A stretch of DNA of 64,000 nucleotides, taken from positions 16,646,352 to 16,710,351 of the forward strand of contig NC_080720.1 of NCBI RefSeq assembly GCF_019097595.1. The letters are read 5' to 3'. Below the pieces are notes generated by a model. It was given only the letters and a program-made list of their open reading frames with translations. It was not told where the DNA came from and did no database searches. Position numbers and translations under genes: made by a program. This DNA comes from Hemibagrus wyckioides (taxonomy: Eukaryota; Chordata; Actinopteri; Siluriformes; Bagridae). Position 1 is the stretch's first letter, and every line of letters starts with the position of its first letter. Below are positions 55,373 to 64,000 of this stretch, in pieces.

Positions 55373-55400
55373 CACTATTATTATTAATTAATTAATTAAG
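55342..55400. repeat. (ATT)n and (AATT)n microsatellite
   Basis: About 10 TTA units, a CAC interruption, more TTA units, then AATT units. Confidence 0.95.
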
Positions 55401-56659
55401 ATTTATGCTTGTTTTCCCCTGCTGATGTTCATTCTGGTATTCTGTCCACAAAGCAGCCTTTCTAATTTAAAGTCACTCTGGACCAGCTATGGCCAACTCT
55501 GACACTTAACTCTTTGAGATTACTTTACATACACAGCAGAGATACTATGTGTACTTAAAGATTAATGCTTTCTCAAAATTCACACACCTGGTCAAAGTAT
55601 CTATCTCTCACCTAACAGACCCCAACTTCAATTTCAGAGTGTGTGGTTAATATCATATGTGTGTTTTCTACAGAATGTCCCAAGAAGAATTCAGTGATGA
55701 AGGGAAACCTCTGTACAATGATTGTACATGGGTTTTTGATATGAATTAAGACTCACCTTAATTTTTAATACATCTTGAATCTTGACTCATTACCCAATAA
55801 ACCCTGTACCAATCAGACAATGCATATCATTCGAAAAAGGATAAAGAAAATACTATGTTTTTTCATGTCATTACATTTATGGATAATAAAAGGCACTCAG
55901 AATATCATGATTATAATATAGTGGTTCTATGATCAATTTGAAACATGCACCCCTTAATGAAATGCTCAAATCTATTACGAATTCAATGCCACAAACTATT
56001 AGCACAGCAAACTTGCTAATATGGCTAGCATCACCTCTGTCTGTAGGCATTCCAAGAGTCTTCATAGCATCTTAGGGCATTTATCAATATAGGCACACTC
56101 TAACATATGCTATGCATGCAGTGTGGTTTGTCCATAATGTTTACCATTGACACAATGGAGTATAAATTGCTAACCAATGCAACAAGTCAGAGTGCAATCT
56201 TTACACCTAAAGTGAGAGAGAATACTAAATAAATCTGTCTTTAGCCTTGCGTTTTTATGTAATGGTATTGAAAGCTATGTTTTTTTTTCCATTTAGATTT
56301 TGTGCATTTTTGCATTACTTTTTTTCAAACTCCTTTTAGTATCAGTTATTAATTATTAATGAAAAATTCCCATGAAAGTGCTGCATTGTATTGCTGTAAT
56401 ATGTGCATATAAATGTTACTATATGGTTTAAAAATGCTATTTAAAATGAGCAGTTGTCCAATAGTTATAAAATATGTTGCATTAATCAAAAATGCGAGTA
56501 ATGACAGTGGAAAAAAGTATTTAAATCATTTGGTCACTGCATAGTTGGATGTCAGAAGCTTATTTATAACATTTCTCTTTAAATGCGCTCAGATGTTTTA
56601 TTGAATGTATAACTATATATTTCATAGATGAGCCTGAAGTGAACATGTGTGCGTGTTTG

Positions 56660-56795
56660 TTTTTTTGTTTATGTGTGTATGTGGTGTCTCCTGAGATGGA
56701 CTGCCGTCCCATCCAGGGTGTAATCCTGCCTTGCGCCCAGTGTTCACAGAAGCCTAACCAGGATGAATCGGTAACTGAGTGTAAGTGAATAAATA
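56660..56795 (+). repeat. Dispersed repeat family A, 3' part
   Basis: 'gagatggactgccgtcccat', 'ccagggtgtaatcctgcctt' and 'gcgcccagtgttcacagaag' then 'accaggatgaatcggtaact' match the conserved 3' half of the family. Confidence 0.7.
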
Positions 56796-58305
56796 GCCTG
56801 ATATGTTAAATTATAAGGATAATTAATATCTGGGATTCTCAGGGAACCAAAATGCATGAGGAGTATTGACTGTTGTGCTTATTGTGTGAATCCAAATGAT
56901 CATTTAGTTACTGTGTTTAGTAATGCACTGTGAAATGATGTAATGTTTAGACGTAATCAGTTAGGTTAAAACGTATGAGATAAAGTACAGTTCTCTTTCT
57001 GTTGCTTTGGTTGTTTGTTTTTTTCCTAACATCATGCACAGTATCTTCATGCTCTCTGTTAACACTGACTAATTCACTTAGCTAAGTTATAATGACCCAA
57101 GGCTACAGTTAAGAGATGCTACACTTTCACCTAAATGCCTTCTAACGAAACATATTTTAGATAGTTTTTCCATGTTCTAACTAAGAGGTAGTTCTATAAT
57201 CCTATAACAGAGATCACCCCATGCATGGTGTGCACTACTTGGCCATAACTCTTTTGAGTGCGCTTTTGGGTACCAGTGAAGCCATCCACTAATTTCTGTG
57301 TACTACAATGTCAGAGATCTTCAATAAATCTCAAACCCTACATGTATACAATAAATGAAATTATAGTGTTTGAGTCTACAGCACATACTACATATTGTAT
57401 TGTGGCTTACACAAACCAACAGTAATAAAAAGTAAAGACATCCGTTAGATAAATACGTGCCCAATTAAAACTATGTGATCAAAATTATATGATGCGTCAC
57501 TGTAATGTGAATTTTGCATTCCAGGCTACAGACCAGACTCCCAAATTTAGACATGTCTTGGTATGAATAGCAACTCCTGGATAAATGTGGGACAAATAGC
57601 AGTTGCTTCCATCATAGTGTGGGCCATCCAAATATAGTACAGTATCACAAGCTGTAGTAGGAAACCAAAGCAATAAGCCTCATATATCTCAGAGGAGACC
57701 TTTAGAAACATTGAATGATGGATGACAGTTTTCTCTACACACAGCAGTGTCAAAGGTTATGTCAGCATGAACATAAAGAAACAATGTGTTCAGCAAAGTG
57801 CAGCTTTGAGAGGAGGGGAAGAGTGCAAAATCATCAACTGAAGGGCTCTGAAAAAGAAATAACCACCTAATTTCTGATAACCAATAGCCTGTTTTGACCT
57901 AAATGCAGTCAGCTTCCTTAGAAAAAAAATTGTAAGCATCTTTACATTTTGACTCGTTGTTTTTTTCAGTGCTAATCAAACTCTAGTGCTGATAAGCTGC
58001 TCAGAAAGCGTTAAAGAGGAAATCTCCTTCATCAGCCTTTGTAATTGCACCATTGGCTCTTTGCTAGGCGGATTGACCCAAGAGGTTTTAAGGTGTAGCA
58101 CAGCTGTTTCTGAGGTGTTTTCAGCAGCCTTTGGCCTGCTCTGCATTATTTCCTAAGTTTCTTGATACAACTGCACTTTCAATAGTACTGTTGATTTATG
58201 CATCGCATTAAGTACATAATGTTTAATCCAAAAAATAAGTTTTATAAGTGCACTGTTGCTCAGTTTGTATTGCTAGTAATGCTGGTTTTAGCAGCACTAC
58301 ATTTT

Positions 58306-59976
58306 TCAAGGAATGCCATTTTTTTCAGTCTGCCAGTTCCCATTACTCTTGTCCAGAGAATAGTTACTATCGTATTTATCATCAGTCTTCTGATTTGCAG
58401 CAGCCTCTGCAGCTGCATCCATCACCTGCTTCTCTGCCTGCTCTGTTTCACGATGGTAGAAATAGTTGAAATTAGAAACAATGACAGGAACAGGCAGAGC
58501 AATTGTCAGAACTCCAGCGATGGCACAGAGGATTCCTACCATCTTACCCCCCAAGGTGATTGGGCACATGTCGCCATAGCCAACTGTTGTCATGGTGACC
58601 ACAGCCCACCAGAACCCCTCTGGGATGCTCACAAATTGTGTTTCAGGTTCATCAACCTCAGCAAAATAAATGGCACTGGAGAAAAGGATGACTCCAATGA
58701 ACAGAAAAAAGATGAGCAAGCCAAGCTCCCTCATACTAGCCTTTAGGGTTTGCCCCAGAATCTGTAGCCCCTTGGAATGACGAGAGAGTTTGAAGATCCT
58801 GAACACTCTCACCAGTCTGATGACACGTAATGTGGCCAGAGACATATTCTGATTAGCTGCTGAGTCATGAGTGGCCATGAGCTCTGTGATTACAGTGATG
58901 AAGTACGGCATGATGGAAACAATATCAATCACATTCATGATGTTGCTGAAAAACTCACTCTTGCTGGGGCACACAACGAAGCGCACTCCTAGCTCAAAGC
59001 AGAACCAAATTATACATATAGTTTCTACAACAAAGAAAGGATCTGTAAAGGTAGATTCCAGGGTTTTGGGAGGAGGGCTTGGGGACAGAAGTGTTCCGTT
59101 AGCATCACGAGTTGAGTTAAGAACTTTATGGGGGAATTCATGATCATCGCGGAACTCTGGGAGAGTCTCTAGACAGAATATACAAATGGAGATAGTGATG
59201 ACAAGAACAGACACTACGGCCACAGATCTGGCAGCGCTAGAGCTCTCCGGGTACTCAAATAAGAGCCAGAACTGACGGTAAAGCTCGCTTGTCGGCAACT
59301 GAGGTTCAGGGTCTTTGATGAAACCTTCATCCTCCCTAAATTGTTCCATCACTTCATGGCCCAGCCTGTAGAAGACAATCTCATCAGCAAAAACATCCAA
59401 CGGTACATTTGCTGGTCTGCGGATCTTACCGCCAGACTGATAGAAGTACAGGATTCCATCAAAACTTGGCCGATTGCGGTCAAAAAAATACTCATTCTTC
59501 ATGGGGTCAAAATAGTCGATCCTCCTTTTAGGATCCCCAAGCAGAGTATCGGGGAACTGGTTCAGGGTTTTAAGTGTCGTCTCATACATCATGCCTGAAA
59601 CATTGATGACTACTCTTTGATCACCCTCTTCAAGGTTCTGCTTCTCTGCAAACAAGTCATCACAACAGTCTTTAGCCACCTTGCCTAGGAGAGCCTCGCA
59701 GGGACTGCCTTCACTGTTCATAAGTACCTTCCAGTTAGAGATGAGACTGTTACAACTTGAGGTCCCTCTCTTAGTGAGTGTTGTGGGAGAGGTTGTTGAG
59801 TTTCCAGGCCTCCTATATCTTTGCGGTGAATGTGCCGGCGAATCCAGACCACGGGTCAGCTGATTCTGCTCTGGTGTCTCTGAAGTGGGTGAAGCTGGAT
59901 ATCCTGAGTCACTCGGGTCTCCCAGGTTAATTCCGATATCGTCCAGGTTCTCAAAGTTTACCAGAGGAACCTCCAT
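58306..59976 (-). CDS. kcna10: Voltage-gated potassium channel, Shaker (Kv1) family, KCNA10-like
   Basis: Delayed-rectifier-type K+ channel subunit forming tetramers in the plasma membrane. From Met at 59976 it has 556 residues in one exon. Seen: T1 tetramerisation domain near 120-212 ([58 protein letters not shown]), S1 251-270, S2 313-334, S3 346-365, S4 voltage sensor 379-398 with [21 protein letters not shown]5 414-436, filter TVGYGD 464-469 and S6 with the PVP kink 495-497. The N-terminal [10 protein letters not shown], the [20 protein letters not shown] linker and the tail lacking a TDV-type PDZ ligand match KCNA10 rather than KCNA1-3. The N-terminal region before T1 is long and unlike other Kv1 channels. 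Start choice is discussed in the findings. Confidence 0.9.
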   Translation of the reverse strand: MEVPLVNFENLDDIGINLGDPSDSGYPASPTSETPEQNQLTRGLDSPAHSPQRYRRPGNSTTSPTTLTKRGTSSCNSLISNWKVLMNSEGSPCEALLGKVAKDCCDDLFAEKQNLEEGDQRVVINVSGMMYETTLKTLNQFPDTLLGDPKRRIDYFDPMKNEYFFDRNRPSFDGILYFYQSGGKIRRPANVPLDVFADEIVFYRLGHEVMEQFREDEGFIKDPEPQLPTSELYRQFWLLFEYPESSSAARSVAVVSVLVITISICIFCLETLPEFRDDHEFPHKVLNSTRDANGTLLSPSPPPKTLESTFTDPFFVVETICIIWFCFELGVRFVVCPSKSEFFSNIMNVIDIVSIMPYFITVITELMATHDSAANQNMSLATLRVIRLVRVFRIFKLSRHSKGLQILGQTLKASMRELGLLIFFLFIGVILFSSAIYFAEVDEPETQFVSIPEGFWWAVVTMTTVGYGDMCPITLGGKMVGILCAIAGVLTIALPVPVIVSNFNYFYHRETEQAEKQVMDAAAEAAANQKTDDKYDSNYSLDKSNGNWQTEKNGIP

Positions 59977-60180
59977 GGCCTCCCTGCCCTCCCAGGGGCA
60001 CACCTGAGCTGCTTAACCCAGGATGAACTGCTGAGTTGAAACCACGGGCACAGGCCGCCCTGTTCTATGTATACTGCAGAGCGCAGCAAGCTAGAGGAGG
60101 ATCCAGGCTTGTCCTAACTCGTTCTGCAGCAGGGAGACAAATCCCAAGATGTCGTTACCTGGTCTGTAGACAAAGACAAA
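59977..60180 (-). other. kcna10: kcna10 upstream sequence, possible spliced 5' end
   Basis: The coding frame stays open for nine more codons above the Met at 59976, with residues resembling the KCNA10 N-terminus, but has no ATG and meets a TAA. CAG acceptor-like sites lie at this point, and a donor-like ACCAG/GTAACG lies at about 60158. A short upstream coding exon is possible. Confidence 0.35.
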
Positions 60181-60229
60181 GAATACAGAACAGTGGTGTC
60201 ATTGCCCATAACTGGACTTCATAGTGGAG

Positions 60230-63200
60230 TTCAACTGAGCAAGCTCAACTGAGCAAGTCAAATTAACTTGACTCTATACAATGACATAATACAGGAATTT
60301 CTATTGTACAAAATTTGCTTTGAAGTATTTGACATTTCCATTTACAGGCTTAAAATTGATTTTTGTCGGACCGTATTCTGTACAGCTTAGCTTATTTGGT
60401 TTGCCCTCTCCTTGAAAACTCTTCAGCATTAATAAATAATGCATTCAAATAAGCCTCATGTGTATTCTCTTCGCCTGTGTCCACTCTAAAGTAAAGGTCA
60501 CATTTTATAATCCTATTTCACTCACATGTCTCTCTTAGTGTACCTCATTTATCCACAACCCCCAATCCTCACCAACAAATAGGACTACCAAGCTCAGCAC
60601 ATGTAGCTAATCGGAGTCATCGGTCAACAAAAAGTCTCTGACAGGTACTCAGAGTAAGAAAAGCAAAAAGAGAAAAAAGAGACACGTGAAATAATTCGGG
60701 TTTAACAGTTATATCTAGTGTAATCTAAAAAAAAAAAAAAAACTCCTGGAGTGGGGTCTAATAGCAATCAATTATAAATGTAAAATCATTATTGCATCAT
60801 TATTACATTTATATATCTATTGCATGCTCGTCTCATTATATCATATGTTTGTCAAATACCTGATGGACTAATACAGTATGTTATATATTATATTTTTATA
60901 TTAGTATATTACACAGTATTATATACTGTATATATTCAGAATGGTCTGTGATGTGTCCGTAAGTCAAAAAGGACAAATGTGTGAACACACGTGGACTGCT
61001 ACTTCTTAACTTCTACTTCTAATTCCCAGTAGAAAGTTTTGAACTCAGTCATATCACACTGAAGTTCATAAAAGACCACATGTGTTTCGGATAAAACACT
61101 TTTTTTGTTTTGACAGAATATAACAAATATCATTGTATCAGACAACCAAACAACAAACATGAAAAGAATTCCCTTCAAATTCCTTAAAATTACACACATT
61201 CACACACTTTTATAACATGGTCAATCTTAGTAACAGTATCCCATAGTGACATAGTTGATTGTATGGTAAATAGATTTATCTAAGATTGGCACCATGAAAC
61301 TAGAGACAACTCAATAAAAAAAGTTTTTGGACCAAGACAATTTCAAGTGGCAACACAGGGCAGCAGCACATTTGACTCATCTCACTCTGTGTGCTCTGAA
61401 CACAGAGTGAAGACTTGTATATTATAGGGTTTACTGACCAGGATAAAGTGGCTGCTGAAGCTGAATGAATATATGAATGATATTAGTTTACACAAATAAG
61501 CGATTTAAGAAAGGGTAGAACATTTTTGTTATTCATGCTCTAGACAAATGCCTTTTATAAATTAGACAAACTAATACACCTCAACATATTGTTATTACTT
61601 ACTATGTAAGACAAAAACAGCTGTTATAACACTTAAATAACATAATTTATCTATAGTAGCTTTTAACTTACACTGAAATGAACACTGAGCATTTGCTCTG
61701 TCAAGACATTTGAGGTAGAGAACCATGTCAGGTTCCTTAATATCAGTCAAGCATTTTCCAGGGAGTTTACTGGAGACAGGTAACCAAAGCCTAAACAAAG
61801 GATTTAAACAGCTAGGCTTCTTAAAACTTGACACCGTGAAACCAGCAGCAGCTAAAGAGAAAAGCCATTGGCACCATGACAACTCAAGTGGCAACACTGG
61901 ACAGTAATACATCTGACACCTCTCACCTTCGCTCCGTGTGATATTCCACTGACCCTATTAGTATACAGCAGGGACTGTCCTTTCCACTATAGTAGTCAGA
62001 GGACCGAGTTACACTGACACTGGAGCTTTGTGTGGCCATGCATTTTTTTTTTTATATCATCAAAATATATCTTAGTTTTGCTGTTAGCAAAAAAGCACAT
62101 TCAGTAATTGCTGGTGTAAGATTTCACAGATACAACATTCAGGAAAACAAACATGTATAACAATAAAATAAACAAACTTTTTTTTTTTTTTGTGACTCTA
62201 CCTCCCATGTCTTTAGATATTTTCCTGCCAATCAGGAACATACATTTTTCAGGTCCTCCTATACTACAGATGTTGTAAATAATCAAAAATATTAACAAAC
62301 TTTAAATACATAATAGCTCTAATTAGTCTATTTATTAATAGTCACACATAGAACAAATTTCAATGAGCTAAATGTGATACAAAGCAAACAATTCACCTTT
62401 TCCTTCCAGACTTTTTAAGCACCGTTAAACTTTTGACATACATTAAACTTTTCCCAAACAATCATTTAACTTTTTTTCTGGGTATTTTAAAGGTAATGGC
62501 TACCGGTGAAAATGAGGAAACTGGGGAAGTTAATTATTGTGCTTAATTATTTGTTCCTTAACTTGAAAAAAAGTCAATTTTACCAGTGCTAAACACTTAC
62601 AAAATATAACAAACGGCATTGAAAACGTGTTAATGATGATGAAAGTGACCTATAATGTATGTCAAAATTTAAGGTTGCAGTCAAATTATGTTATAAATTT
62701 AGTTTATCATACATGCTGAGAACAGTTCCTTTTTAAAAAAAATATACAAAAAATTATTTTGTTATTGGCAAGATCATCACTCGGACCAGTAGAGTGAAAT
62801 CAGAAAGTTAAAAACACAAAACCTTAACCACTGCTACTGTTGCCTTTTATATTAACTGCACTTATTTAGAATGAAAGTTATTATTGTGGAAAAAACATCT
62901 GTTAATCTGTGTATATTTATAGAATGTTTTGTCTTTTTGACACTGATTGTTTTTCACGCTTCTTGTATGGTCAGAGAGGGTTAAATTTCACACATTCAGC
63001 TTGTCTGCCCAGTGAACATCATTTCTTGCCAAACTGCGGATTTTTAATATCTTCATGTAGTTTGTACGCATAGTCATAATCATAGTTTACACTACTCATA
63101 GTTTAGTTTATTTTGTACAACATCTGTTTTTTGGAATGTATTATTATTTATTGTTTTTTTTCCTGAATTCTCTTGCATTCTTTTACTTTCTTGCATTTCT

Positions 63201-63990
63201 GTTCCTGCTTTAATGCAGACTATTTATATTTATATAATGTACAAATAATATTATGTTATGTATAAAACCTTATATAAAGCTAAAGAAAATACTCGTTAGT
63301 AGAAAGCTGTAAATGTATAGTTTTCAATAGGGTTCAATACATTTACAGAAATTGCATTGGAGTTTACTACTTGGAGCTGGTTTAACATCGATGAGACAGA
63401 GAGGAAGATGACATGAGCATCTGTCGTTATTCTGCAGCATTTTGTCTAGAAAAACGCATGCATGGATGATATCTAAGCCCACTGCAGTGGATGTGTGTGC
63501 GCAGTTTGGGGAACATCAATCATAAAATGGTAGGAAAGGTTCCCTGGATACACCACAAGGATAAACCCATTGTTTTACACTGGGCACATCTGGATTATTT
63601 GCTGACTCCACACTCATTGCAGTACTGTGGAGGACAGAAAGTGCTTTGTATGGTGTTAGGTCATCTCTTGAAAACATTCCATCCTGGAACACTATTTTAT
63701 TTTAAATTATTATAATTGCCACAAAAGGATAGTTTTGTAGTTAAAACAAGCAAAAAGAAACTAAAAAAAAATAATTAACTGTCAATTTTAAGAAGAACAG
63801 TTTCTGTTTTTATTTCTTTTGGTTTACATATACATTTCATGACATAATGGATATATGTAATATGTAGCTTGTTTTAATTTAAACATCATACATTTAGCTT
63901 ATAAATCTGCAAGCACTGAGTCTGATATGAAGTCCAAATTCAAATTCAGTCCCAATGACATTCATCTTTGCACACTAACTGAAAGTATCC
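60230..63990. other. Region upstream of kcna10, nothing coding recognised
   Basis: AT-rich sequence. It has a family A 3' fragment at about 61433-61480 ('gaccaggataaagtggctgc' then 'gaatgaat'), and a pair of related blocks at 61280-61440 and 61830-61950. Open frames at 61595-61912 and 63491-63715 have no recognised similarity. Confidence 0.5.
61280..61950. repeat. Pair of degenerate direct repeats
   Basis: 'ggcaccatga' followed by 'caagtggcaacac' and then a 'ctctgtgtg' or 'ctccgtgtg' block occurs at about 61289-61400 and at about 61869-61942 in the same orientation. Origin not identified. Confidence 0.5.
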
Positions 63991-64000
63991 ATGCAGGACA

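Larger units (their letters stand above)
50100..58190. other. 8-kb gene-poor interval
   Basis: No coding homology recognised on either strand. It holds two family A repeats (52580-52865, 56660-56795), an ATT-rich microsatellite (55342-55400) and AT-rich unique sequence. Open frames at 50206-50406, 52278-52481, 53514-53807, 54453-54662 and 55003-55230 look like chance. Long-range regulatory elements for the flanking genes are possible but not visible. Confidence 0.5.

Noticed and set aside
58198..58746. 182-codon plus-strand open frame with hydrophobic stretches
   Set aside because: Antisense to the membrane part and tail of the KCNA10-like gene.

Overview
The window is vertebrate nuclear DNA, almost certainly from a teleost fish. 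It has short conserved exons with GT-AG introns, AT-rich non-coding DNA, many long dinucleotide and tetranucleotide microsatellites, several Tc1-like DNA transposons and tRNA-derived SINE-like copies. The repeat mix looks like that of a catfish or a related ostariophysan, but that is an inference only. Nothing bacterial, viral or CRISPR-like was seen.

Layout: (1) 2939-9979, minus strand: first three coding exons of an ERBB3-type receptor; the rest of the gene should lie beyond the left edge. (2) 16375-23200, minus: complete arf3, with a nearly intact Tc1-like transposon (19003-20250) in an intron. (3) 26426-31252, plus: complete fkbp11, divergent from arf3. (4) 31678-35179, minus: complete ccdc65 (drc2), convergent with fkbp11. 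(5) 35610-36420: GATA microsatellite, a Tc1 deletion derivative and a second copy of the ccdc65 exon-1 start region. (6) 36993-39052, plus: rps26. (7) 40052-40378, plus: a small single-pass membrane protein resembling SMIM40. (8) 40980-41613: Tc1-like remnant. (9) 41960-44302, plus: rplp2. (10) 47225-50060, minus: a BCL2L14 (Bcl-G)-like gene with a repeated N-terminal region. (11) about 50100-58300: no recognised gene. (12) 58306-59976, minus: a single-exon Shaker channel closest to KCNA10. (13) 60200-64000: no recognised gene.

The genes are not a functional pathway. They are a syntenic block: ARF3-FKBP11-CCDC65 and RPS26-ERBB3 are two neighbour groups on human chromosome 12q13. RPLP2, BCL2L14 and KCNA10 have human homologues elsewhere. 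Coding joins were worked out by hand; for arf3, fkbp11, ccdc65, rps26, rplp2 and bcl2l14 the exon lengths add up to complete frames. The more notable points are a Tc1 transposase whose frame is broken by one stop after an intact DD34E triad, a local duplication of the ccdc65 first exon around a transposon, splice sites built into microsatellites, the three-fold repeat in the Bcl-G-like protein, and a missing upstream ATG in kcna10. I found no convincing novel biological system.
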